Assembly: GCA_030592355.1 (NCBI GenBank) | Contig: JAUVJE010000102.1 | Span: forward strand, 1-8,767 | Reading direction: 5' to 3' | DNA length: 8,767 bases | From: Clostridia bacterium | GTDB taxonomy: Bacteria > Bacillota > Clostridia > DUPQ01 | Part shown: piece by piece, positions 1 through 5,640 of the stretch | Layout of the letters: each line of letters starts with the position of its first letter | Numbering within the stretch: position 1 is the stretch's first letter | Program-made: the position numbers and the translations under genes | The notes under the pieces: generated by a model | What the model was told of the DNA's origin: nothing | What the model saw: only the letters and a program-made list of their open reading frames with translations | Databases searched by the model: none

Positions 1-2
1 CC

Positions 3-239
3 ATGAAGGCCTATTTCGGGCAAATTGAAAGTCTCAAAGGATACAAAGTTGCATGTATGTCAACACATCAATTTCCTTTTAAATGGTTGGGTGGAAACAG
101 CGCCGTTAAAAAAATGGAAAACCTGTGTAAAATAAAGGGTGCGACAGTCCTTGGGACTACTGTTGTTGATTGGAGCCCAGAAAAGAAAAGACAGGCAAAT
201 ATTGATGCAGCTGTAAACAGTCTTGCGGGATTATTTTAA
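3..239 (+). CDS. Flavodoxin-family protein, C-terminal fragment (5' end outside window)
   Basis: The last 78 codons of an open frame entering from the left edge; the ATG at position 3 is probably an internal methionine. The fragment resembles the C-terminal part of small flavodoxin/NADPH-dependent FMN-reductase-like proteins of Clostridia: a strand 'YKVACMSTHQFPF', a 'WLGGN' turn, a helix, a strand 'GATVLGTTVVDW' and a final helix. These proteins bind FMN and move electrons in the cytoplasm, but the N-terminal phosphate-binding loop that would confirm this lies outside the window. No clear terminator follows the stop. The 237 bases to the next gene hold nothing recognisable except the ferredoxin promoter near their end. 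Confidence 0.6.
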   Translation: MKAYFGQIESLKGYKVACMSTHQFPFKWLGGNSAVKKMENLCKIKGATVLGTTVVDWSPEKKRQANIDAAVNSLAGLF

Positions 240-414
240 TCTGAATTTCCGAAACTAAAAGCCAACGTAAGGATTTCCCGACTCATTGCGGTGATTGCTG
301 TGTGTTATGGAAACCAATAGATTGCTTACAAGATAAACTGCCTGACATAAAATCAACAACTTCATAGGATCCTACAATTAATAAAAATATTTATAGCCTA
401 CTTTTAATATCAGC

Positions 415-444
415 TTGACTAATATAAAGCTGCATATATATAAT
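415..444 (+). promoter_or_regulatory. Sigma-A-type promoter of the ferredoxin gene
   Basis: TTGACT at 415-420 (5 of 6 matches to the -35 consensus) is followed after 18 bp by a perfect TATAAT at 439-444. Transcription would begin near 451, giving a leader of about 25 nt that carries the AGGAGG at 465-470 before the ATG at 477. The strength of the match fits a highly expressed electron carrier. Confidence 0.75.
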
Positions 445-476
445 GTGTTAGGAAATATTGCCACAGGAGGTAAAAA

Positions 477-647
477 ATGGCTTATAAAATAATTGACACA
501 TGTATTAATTGCGGAGCATGCGAAGCAGAATGTCCAGTATCGTGTATTACACCCGGAGACAAAACTTATGTTATCGATGCTGAAATCTGTATCGATTGCG
601 GTGCTTGCGCCGGCGTTTGTCCTGTTGATGCTTGCGTTGAAGCATAA
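477..647 (+). CDS. 2[4Fe-4S] ferredoxin, clostridial type
   Basis: A 56-residue low-potential electron carrier of the cytoplasm, expected to shuttle electrons between oxidoreductases such as pyruvate:ferredoxin oxidoreductase and hydrogenases. Two cluster-binding motifs CxxCxxCxxxCP are plain: Cys9, 12, 15, 19 and Cys38, 41, 44, 48, each followed by Pro-Val. The length is normal for clostridial ferredoxins (about 55), and the two halves show the usual internal duplication. AGGAGG at 465-470 lies 6 nt before the ATG, and a strong promoter stands upstream, so it is probably transcribed by itself. Two further cysteines, Cys23 and Cys53, lie just after the CP of each motif and are not needed for the standard ligand set. 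A longer overlapping frame at 493-708 is a shadow. Confidence 0.95.
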   Translation: MAYKIIDTCINCGACEAECPVSCITPGDKTYVIDAEICIDCGACAGVCPVDACVEA

Positions 648-738
648 TACAGAAGATTATTCCAAGGAACAAAAAGGGCTGTTTAAGAAATTAATGCTGA
701 ACCGATAAGCGGGGATGAGGCAAATATATTATTTGCCG

Positions 739-765
739 GGCAAGAATTCTTGAATAGCCTTTTTT
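739..765 (+). terminator. Weak possible terminator after the ferredoxin gene
   Basis: CAAG/CTTG arms (741-744 and 749-752) form a short stem that can be extended by GG/CC across a bulge, and six T residues follow at 760-765. Just before it, GGCAAAT (719-725) and ATTTGCC (731-737) form a second perfect 7-bp stem with a 5-nt loop. The stem beside the T-run is short, so termination is uncertain. It would separate the ferredoxin transcript from the SIS gene, although no clear promoter for the latter is seen. Confidence 0.3.
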
Positions 766-784
766 AAAATTTTACGGAGGGTAT

Positions 785-1822
785 ATGACATTAATGATGA
801 AAGAAATCGGCAGTCAGCCCGATGTTCTTGAAAGAGTGCTTTTGGAAAATGCTGAAAAAGTAAAAAAACTCTGTTTTGAAATCAAAAAAAGAAATATAAA
901 ATTTCTGTATATGGCTGCGCGTGGAACATCGGACCATGCAGCTGTCTACACAAAATACATAATAGAAACCTATACGGGAATTCCCGTAGCTTTTGCAGCT
1001 CCGTCAGTAATAACTGTTTATGGAGGTAAACCCAATCTGACTGATGCCCTGGTAGTTGGAATATCTCAGTCGGGAAAGGCTGAGGATGTGCTTGAAGTCA
1101 TTCGCCACGCACGCCTGCAGGGTGCGCTCACGGCATCTATAACCAATTATGACAGCAGTCCGCTGGCAGTGGAATCTGAATATCATTTCAGCTGTTATGC
1201 CGGAGAAGAAAAAAGCGTTGCGGCTACAAAAACGTTTACGGCTCAGATGATGGTGATGGCCATGATAACAGCAGAACTTTCAGATAATGATGATTTGTTG
1301 AAGGAGCTCAGACAAGTTCCGGCAAGATTAAGTGAACTCATTAAAGAAACCGACTCCATTAATAAAGTTGCCGGTAAATTTAAAGCAATGGAGGAATGTT
1401 TCGTATTATCCCGCGGAACAAATTATTCCATTGCCCTTGAGGGTGCGCTTAAAATACAGGAAACTTGTTATGTGAGGGCAAAGGCATATGCAATATCCGA
1501 TTTCTACCACGGCCCGCTTGCATTGCTGGATGATAAAATACCTGTTTTTGTCATTGCGCCCAAAGGGAAAATATCCGGTGACGCCAAAGTACTGATGAGA
1601 GTTTTAAATAAGTACGGCATACGGACAATCGCAGTAACTAATGATATGTCGATTTCCAAAATGGCATCTGTGGTTATTTCAATACCCATGGGAATGACCG
1701 ATTTTACATCGCCTTTTTTAAGTGCGGCTGCAATGCAGATTTTCGCATGCAAACTATCTATTGCAAAGGGACTTGACCCGGATAATCCGAGAAACATAAA
1801 GAAAGTGACGATAACCAGATAA
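785..1822 (+). CDS. SIS-domain sugar-phosphate isomerase/deaminase, GlmS isomerase-like without glutaminase
   Basis: 345 residues corresponding to the two-SIS isomerase half of glucosamine-6-phosphate synthase (GlmS), with no N-terminal glutamine amidotransferase domain. First SIS domain: RGTSD at 46-50 and SQSGKAED at 94-101 (sugar-phosphate-binding loop), then ATKTFT at 147-152. Second SIS domain: LSRG at 208-211, LEGALK at 218-223, Glu226, His242 in YHGPLAL and the C-terminal NPRNIKK with Lys339/340. These match the GlmS isomerase residues Lys485, Glu488, His504 and Lys603. Without the glutaminase it cannot take ammonia from glutamine, so the likely role is a GlmS-fold deaminase (NagB-II type) or a related aldose/ketose or fructosamine-phosphate enzyme. 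GGAGG at 776-780 precedes the ATG. Its stop overlaps the next start. The exact substrate cannot be read from sequence. Confidence 0.85.
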   Translation: MTLMMKEIGSQPDVLERVLLENAEKVKKLCFEIKKRNIKFLYMAARGTSDHAAVYTKYIIETYTGIPVAFAAPSVITVYGGKPNLTDALVVGISQSGKAEDVLEVIRHARLQGALTASITNYDSSPLAVESEYHFSCYAGEEKSVAATKTFTAQMMVMAMITAELSDNDDLLKELRQVPARLSELIKETDSINKVAGKFKAMEECFVLSRGTNYSIALEGALKIQETCYVRAKAYAISDFYHGPLALLDDKIPVFVIAPKGKISGDAKVLMRVLNKYGIRTIAVTNDMSISKMASVVISIPMGMTDFTSPFLSAAAMQIFACKLSIAKGLDPDNPRNIKKVTITR

Positions 1823-2421
1823 TGGAGCATTACTTCAATAAAACACCGATTTCAACCTTGAACGAAGCCCTGATTGAAGGAACAATAGGCAGCGTTAAAT
1901 TGCATTTTCATACAGGATCCGGCGTATTTTCCAGAAATGGCATTGATTTTGGCTCACAGTTATTGATAGAGTCATTTCTCAATGATTATGACAGCGCTGG
2001 TAAAATAATTCTTGATCTTGGTTGCGGATATGGCCCGATCGGTATATTTGCAGCAGAAAAGTTTCGGGATGCCCACATCGAAATGACGGATATAAACGAA
2101 CGGGCTGTCGAACTCGCAATGAAAAATGCCGACTCGAATAAACTCAGAAATATTGAAGTGTATGTATCGGACGCTTTTTCTAACATTAAGAGAAAGTACG
2201 ATGCCATTGTGACAAATCCACCGATCAGAGCGGGGAAAAAAACAGTATTTTCCTTCTATGAAGGCGCTTTTCAACATTTAAAAAACAATGGGTCGTTTTA
2301 TTGTGTTATCCAAAAAAAGCAAGGGGCTGAAAGCTCCTTTAAAAAGCTCGAAGAACTCTTTGGTAACTGTGAAACCATAAACCGAAAATCCGGATACCGC
2401 GTATTAAAATCAATAAAGTGA
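1822..2421 (+). CDS. Class I SAM-dependent methyltransferase, YbxB/RsmC-like
   Basis: 199 residues, the usual length of the Bacillus YbxB group within the 'MTS' small-methyltransferase family, whose best known member RsmC makes m2G1207 in 16S rRNA. The N-terminal strand ends in 'SGVFSRNGIDFGS' (33-45), typical of the group. The SAM-binding loop is DLGCGYGP at 65-72, the acidic end of strand 2 is Asp90 (MTDINERAVELA), and the catalytic motif NPPIRAGKK is at 132-140; NPP(I/F) is the signature of exocyclic amino N-methyltransferases. VIQKKQGA at 162-169 is also characteristic. The ATG shares its A with the TAA of the SIS gene and has no separate ribosome binding site, so translation is likely coupled. 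Guanine-N2 methylation of rRNA is inferred from the family. Confidence 0.9.
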   Translation: MEHYFNKTPISTLNEALIEGTIGSVKLHFHTGSGVFSRNGIDFGSQLLIESFLNDYDSAGKIILDLGCGYGPIGIFAAEKFRDAHIEMTDINERAVELAMKNADSNKLRNIEVYVSDAFSNIKRKYDAIVTNPPIRAGKKTVFSFYEGAFQHLKNNGSFYCVIQKKQGAESSFKKLEELFGNCETINRKSGYRVLKSIK

Positions 2422-2454
2422 TCTAAATTACCGATAATTTTCAGTGGTATAGCA

Positions 2455-2483
2455 TTGTATTGCCCCCAGACACATTCTATAAT
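2455..2483 (+). promoter_or_regulatory. Probable promoter upstream of the P-loop/Asp23 gene
   Basis: TTGTAT at 2455-2460, a 17-bp spacer and a perfect TATAAT at 2478-2483. Initiation near 2490 would give a leader of about 115 nt containing two overlapping hairpins. A second candidate, an extended -10 TGTTATAAT at 2577-2585, lies just before the ribosome binding site, but its start point would fall inside the AGGAGG, making it less attractive. Confidence 0.5.
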
Positions 2484-2494
2484 TCAATGAACAC

Positions 2495-2572
2495 TCATCG
2501 GGTAATTGTTGAAATTTCGATGAATACCCGGATGACATTCCTCGATTCCTTCAGAATCTGCGGTATGTCATT
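2495..2572 (+). promoter_or_regulatory. Leader with two mutually exclusive hairpins
   Basis: Stem A pairs TCATCGGGTA (2495-2504) with 2525-2535, ten base pairs with one bulged G and a 20-nt loop. Stem B pairs ATGACAT (2532-2538) with ATGTCAT (2565-2571) and encloses a nested perfect stem GATTC (2544-2548)/GAATC (2554-2558). Bases 2532-2535 belong to both stems, so A and B cannot form together. No T-run follows either, so this is not an ordinary terminator. It may be a regulatory leader, or stem A may mark the 3' end of the methyltransferase transcript. Confidence 0.4.
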
Positions 2573-2604
2573 GTTATGTTATAATCAAATCAGGAGGATG
2601 TGAC

Positions 2605-3435
2605 GTGAAGGTATACGCACTTGTCGGACCCAGCGGAACGGGCAAAAGTCACAAAGCCAGCATGGTTGCCCGGGATATGGGGATAACCCACCTTATAGAT
2701 GATGGATTATTGATAAGCAGCAACCGTGTGGTTGCCGGCACCAGCGCTAAGAAAGAGCAAACAAAACTTGCTTCGGTTCGCCATGCGCTTTTTACTAATG
2801 AGAACCACAGGAAAGATGTTATTCGTGCAATCAAAATAAAAAAAGTGGAAAGCATCTTAATTCTGGGAACCAGTGACAGAATGGTTAAAAACATAGGCGA
2901 AAAATTGAATCTTCCTGAAATTGAACGCACAATTTATATACAGGACATTGCAGATGAAGACGAAATTAAATTGGCTTTATCTAACAGAAAAGACAAAGGT
3001 AAACATGTAATTCCGGTTCCGACTTTTGAAATTAAAAAGGATTTTAGCGGATATCTATTGGACCCGCTTCATGTTTTTAGGAAAAAAGGCAGAAACAAAT
3101 ATGTCTCCGAAGGTTCAAAGACTATAGTCCGCCCAACTTTCAGTTATCTTGGTAGTTACACTATTTCAAACAATACCCTTTTTCAAATCGCAAGGTATTC
3201 AGCCTCAAAAATAGAGGGATTTGAATCTATTTCACGTTTCCGTGTAATTAATAAAGAGGGAGGCATCAGCATTGAAATGTTTGTAGTGGTTAATTATAGC
3301 TACACAATAATCAATACCTTGAGAGAAATTCAAAAAGCCATCGCAGACTCTCTTGAAAAACTGACGGCGCTCCATCTCGAATCTCTTGATATAACAGTGC
3401 GCAGTATAGTCATTAACGGAGAAACATATCCTTAA
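2605..3435 (+). CDS. P-loop NTPase fused to an Asp23/Gls24-like domain
   Basis: 276 residues from a GTG start; AGGAGG at 2592-2597 lies 7 nt upstream and fixes this start (the ATG at 2598 abuts the ribosome binding site, is out of frame and is followed at once by TGA). Residues 1-35 form a strand and a Walker A loop GPSGTGKS (8-15, Lys14), followed by 'HLIDDGLLI'. ILILGTSD (84-91) is a possible Walker B-like strand. Residues about 135-180 form a linker rich in basic residues. Residues about 186-271 resemble the Asp23/Gls24 (DUF322) fold: 'ISNNTLFQIARYSASKIEGFESI', a strand pair around 'GISIEMFVVVNYSY', an 'REIQKAIADSLEKLTAL' helix and a final strand 'LDITVRSIVI'. The Asp23 family is linked to the cell envelope and stress, or to DAK-type kinases; here it is attached to a nucleotide-binding domain with no signal peptide or membrane segment, so the protein is likely cytoplasmic. 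The function is unknown. Confidence 0.8.
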   Translation: MKVYALVGPSGTGKSHKASMVARDMGITHLIDDGLLISSNRVVAGTSAKKEQTKLASVRHALFTNENHRKDVIRAIKIKKVESILILGTSDRMVKNIGEKLNLPEIERTIYIQDIADEDEIKLALSNRKDKGKHVIPVPTFEIKKDFSGYLLDPLHVFRKKGRNKYVSEGSKTIVRPTFSYLGSYTISNNTLFQIARYSASKIEGFESISRFRVINKEGGISIEMFVVVNYSYTIINTLREIQKAIADSLEKLTALHLESLDITVRSIVINGETYP

Positions 3436-3442
3436 AAATATT

Positions 3443-3466
3443 AAAAAAGCGGACATTGAATCCGCC
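3443..3466 (-). terminator. Intrinsic terminator of the DUF6062 gene, perhaps bidirectional
   Basis: GCGGA (3449-3453) and TCCGC (3461-3465) form a stem with a 7-nt loop. On the minus strand the stem is followed by six T residues (complement of A3443-A3448), the standard arrangement for the gene ending at 3475. On the plus strand the downstream tract (CTTGTCAATTT) is poorer, but the hairpin lies 14 nt after the stop of the convergent P-loop gene and may stop both transcripts. Confidence 0.75.
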
Positions 3467-3474
3467 TTGTCAAT

Positions 3475-4251
3475 TTATTTAAAATCACCATAGGAAACGA
3501 ATTTATTAATTGCCCGTGGCACTGCGTCCCGGGAATTTTTCCATGATGCGTCCTTATTTCTGTAGTCGAATTTCTTAGAGAACCATTGAATTTCTTCAAG
3601 TATGCGATTTATATTATTCATCATTAATTCATTGAGATCATTTACAAAAAGTGCCGTCTGTTTGGGAGATAATTGTTCTTTTGCCGATTCTAAAAGCAAT
3701 TTATAATGGGGAAGGCAAAAACCTTTGCCTGACTTTATTTTTTCACGGAAATCTGTGTCTTTAAAGTACATCCACAGAATTGTGTCTGTATATCTGCCCA
3801 TGATGCGGTCAATCCGTTCGCAAACCTCGCAGTTGTCATCAAGAGAAGCTAAAAAGCCAGTTGCATCACTAATGAATTTAGAAGTTGCCGTGGGAGATTT
3901 CCCTATGTGGCCGGCAAGGTTTCTTACAGCATTCATTTTGGTGTCGGCATCTAAACCCTTTTTGCTCTTTTTAAGGAGTTTTTTGTAAATTCCCATTTGG
4001 TGCTGAATATGGGTTTCAATAACAAGCGAAACACCCAGCACATTCTCCTTTTTACTATACAGCATACCGAAATGCCTTCTGCAGAATCCCTTTTGATTTG
4101 TGGCCATGCGGTTATCCGATTCCATTAGCGCCGGACTCAGCATAAATGAGATGGAATCGTTTTCTAAGTTTTGCTCAAGCACACAAACCGGGCATTCGCA
4201 GTCCTCTGAAAAGGCATCATTCACAGGTATTGTATATATCTGTTCTTTCAT
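3475..4251 (-). CDS. DUF6062 family protein with duplicated Cys/His metal-site pattern
   Basis: 258 residues, no signal peptide or membrane helix, largely helical and charged. Two repeats of the same cysteine/histidine pattern are visible: C20PVC23 with C57RRH60 (GFCRRH), and C141EVC144 with C179LPH182 (GFCLPH). The interval between the CxxC and the CxxH is nearly equal in both (34 and 35 residues), which points to two zinc or iron-sulfur sites produced by internal duplication. An extra Cys18 stands beside the first site. The pattern agrees with the uncharacterised DUF6062 family of Clostridia; I assign no biochemical function. A GGAG ribosome binding site lies about 6 nt before the ATG (complement of 4258-4261). 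It is transcribed divergently from the DNA glycosylase gene through a shared palindromic promoter and ends at a clear terminator. Confidence 0.8.
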   Translation of the reverse strand: MKEQIYTIPVNDAFSEDCECPVCVLEQNLENDSISFMLSPALMESDNRMATNQKGFCRRHFGMLYSKKENVLGVSLVIETHIQHQMGIYKKLLKKSKKGLDADTKMNAVRNLAGHIGKSPTATSKFISDATGFLASLDDNCEVCERIDRIMGRYTDTILWMYFKDTDFREKIKSGKGFCLPHYKLLLESAKEQLSPKQTALFVNDLNELMMNNINRILEEIQWFSKKFDYRNKDASWKNSRDAVPRAINKFVSYGDFK

Positions 4252-4271
4252 AAAAATCTCCGCTCATGTAG

Positions 4272-4287
4272 TGATATAATTATATCA
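4272..4287. promoter_or_regulatory. Palindromic bidirectional extended -10 promoter
   Basis: TGATATAATTATATCA is a perfect 16-bp palindrome. Read on the plus strand it holds TGnTATAAT at 4272-4280; read on the minus strand it holds the same TGnTATAAT at 4287-4279. The two hexamers overlap by two bases. Plus-strand initiation would fall near 4287 and minus-strand initiation near 4272, giving leaders of about 16-20 nt that still include each gene's ribosome binding site. No good -35 is seen on either side, which is usual for extended -10 promoters. A dimeric regulator could also use the symmetry as an operator. Confidence 0.65.
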
Positions 4288-4303
4288 TATGAGGAGGAGG
4301 CGA

Positions 4304-5173
4304 ATGACGGCTAGTATCATTGGCATCAATAACACAACGACAGTCAGGGGGCTTGCGAATTTCGATCTCGAGTCGATTCTTGAATGCGGACAGTGTTTTA
4401 GATGGGAGCGTAACGGACACAATGATTACTCGGGAATTGTCGGGGATAAAGTTGTGAGAATAGTTCAAAAAGGAGACAGTGCAGTATTCCATGGATGCAC
4501 AGAATTGGATTTTTCGGAAACCTGGAGTGAATATTTTGACATGAAAACAAATTATGGTGACATAATAGAAAAACTTTCTATTAATGATACTGTAATACAA
4601 ACGGCAACCGGATTTGCGCCGGGTATAAGAATTCTTCGGCAGCCACTTTTTGAAACATTGGTATCCTTCATAATTTCAGCTAATAACAGCATACCTAATA
4701 TTCGGCGGATTATTTTTACTCTTTCAGCGATGTATGGCAAGAGGATTGATTTTGAGGACAGACGATTCTATACATTTCCCGAAGCTGCGGTGTTGGCTGA
4801 AGCAGAGGTGAACGATCTTAAGTTAAGCAAGGCTGGCTACAGATGTGAATATATTAAAAAGACAGCCACATCTTTTAAAAATAGTCCGCTAACCGTAAGC
4901 AATTTAAAAAGCATGGGATATTTAAATGCAAAAAAAACTCTTGAACAGTTTATGGGCGTCGGATCAAAAGTTGCCGATTGTACGCTTTTGTTCAGCGGAG
5001 CTTATGTAAGTGCCTTTCCGGTTGATGTTTGGGTTAAAAAAATTATGGAAGAATTTTATATAAAAGAGGAAACCTCGCTTAAAAGAATCAGACAATTTGC
5101 TGATTCTCGTTTCGGCAGCCTGGCAGGCTATGCTCAGCAATATCTTTTTTACTACGCACGTTCAAATATGTGA
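4304..5173 (+). CDS. ogg: 8-oxoguanine DNA glycosylase/AP lyase (OGG family)
   Basis: Removes 8-oxoguanine from DNA in base excision repair and cleaves the resulting abasic site. An in-frame ATG at 4289 would translate the ribosome binding site itself as Arg-Arg-Arg, so the start is placed at ATG 4304, 6 nt after AGGAGG (4292-4297), giving 289 residues. The N-terminal OGG domain has GQCFRW at 29-34 (GQSFRW in human OGG1). The HhH-GPD core has SANNS at 125-129, GYR at 178-180, the helix-hairpin-helix GVGSKVADC with catalytic Lys222 (human Lys249) and Cys226, and FPVDVW with catalytic Asp241 (human Asp268). The length and motifs agree with clostridial OGG proteins. The position of human Arg154, which reads the opposite cytosine, is Asn132 here. 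It shares a divergent promoter with the DUF6062 gene, and no clear terminator follows. Confidence 0.92.
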   Translation: MTASIIGINNTTTVRGLANFDLESILECGQCFRWERNGHNDYSGIVGDKVVRIVQKGDSAVFHGCTELDFSETWSEYFDMKTNYGDIIEKLSINDTVIQTATGFAPGIRILRQPLFETLVSFIISANNSIPNIRRIIFTLSAMYGKRIDFEDRRFYTFPEAAVLAEAEVNDLKLSKAGYRCEYIKKTATSFKNSPLTVSNLKSMGYLNAKKTLEQFMGVGSKVADCTLLFSGAYVSAFPVDVWVKKIMEEFYIKEETSLKRIRQFADSRFGSLAGYAQQYLFYYARSNM

Positions 5174-5300
5174 ATTTATTCATAATAGAGGGAGTGAAGC
5201 GTTAATGAATATTAGTCTTACAAGTTTAGTTATATAAGAAACCTTAAAAGTATTAAAGCAAATTGAAAGAGAATTATGCAATACAAATTCAGTATATTTC

Positions 5301-5329
5301 TTGAAAACATAGGTTATCGGGAATATAAT
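5301..5329 (+). promoter_or_regulatory. Sigma-A promoter of the candidate ncRNA
   Basis: TTGAAA at 5301-5306 (5 of 6 matches), exactly 17 bp, then a perfect TATAAT at 5324-5329. Initiation would fall near 5336. No ribosome binding site with a start codon and frame follows, which suggests that the product is an RNA. Confidence 0.7.
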
Positions 5330-5335
5330 GGGGTT

Positions 5336-5640
5336 GAGATTGAATAAAGATCAAGATTCCTGAAATGTGCGGCAAGCCCTGTATTTTGAACCTACATTAG
5401 ACATATGGGAATCCGTTAGTCCGGAATTGTAGTTCAGGCCTTTCACAAAATCCGACATCATCCATCAGGTTGGTGCAACGGCTGAGGAAGAATGAACTTT
5501 TCGGCAGGTTACCCACCTAGCAGAAGCTAGGAGTCAAAACCGGGGTACCGGCATTTCGGGAATTTAGATGAAATAATCCAGCTTAACAAGGCTGGATTGT
5601 TTCATCGGTGGGCTGAACAACAAAACAAGTTCGTAGGATT
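5336..5640 (+). ncRNA. Candidate structured noncoding RNA, family not assigned
   Basis: Behind a near-consensus promoter lies about 300 nt with several strong helices and no frame. Visible pairings: GAAC/TACA (5388-5391, 5393-5396) with TGTAGTTC (5428-5435), one bulged C; TCAGGTTG (5465-5472) with CAAC (5476-5479) and CTGA (5482-5485), a triloop with a GG bulge, extendable by TCAT (5458-5461)/ATGA (5492-5495); CCTAGC (5516-5521)/GCTAGG (5526-5531) with an AGAA tetraloop; CCGG/CCGG at 5540-5551; and a 16-bp stem at 5567-5606. AGCCC (5375-5379) and GGGCT (5610-5614) could close the whole as a 240-nt domain, and CCTAC (5391-5395)/GTAGG (5633-5637) would cross it as a pseudoknot. The branched form argues against 6S RNA; a T-box lacks its key boxes. 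The raiA-motif RNA of Firmicutes is one family worth testing, but I cannot confirm it. Both ends are approximate. Confidence 0.6.
5567..5606 (+). repeat. Strong 16-bp hairpin near the 3' end of the ncRNA candidate
   Basis: GATGAAATAATCCAGC (5567-5582) pairs along its full length with 5591-5606, with one G-U wobble (T5574-G5599) and an 8-nt loop (5583-5590). It is the most stable hairpin in the window. GGTGGGCTG follows instead of a T-run, so it is not a typical intrinsic terminator and is better read as a helix of the RNA. Confidence 0.8.

Noticed and set aside
493..708. 71-residue plus-strand frame
   Set aside because: It overlaps the ferredoxin gene in another frame, lacks a ribosome binding site and family motifs, and arises from the ferredoxin's codons.
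1504..1830. 108-residue minus-strand frame
   Set aside because: Antisense shadow of the SIS-domain gene.
3725..3988. 87-residue plus-strand frame
   Set aside because: Fully antisense to the DUF6062 gene, with no ribosome binding site and no family resemblance.
4289..4303. Upstream ATG as start of the DNA glycosylase
   Set aside because: It would translate the AGGAGG repeat as a run of arginines; ATG 4304 has a well-placed ribosome binding site and gives the usual family length.
5204..5236. 10-codon frame after ogg
   Set aside because: The purine-rich stretch before it is too far from the ATG and there is no promoter or conservation evidence.
5458..5560. T-box riboswitch, suggested by GGTTGGTGCAAC and GGGGTACCGG
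   Set aside because: No AGAGAG-type bulge, no UGGNACC T-box core, no terminator/antiterminator pair, and it ends about 300 nt before serC.
5336..5640. 6S RNA
   Set aside because: 6S RNA is one long rod with a central bubble; this region folds into several separate hairpins, and the ends do not pair extensively.
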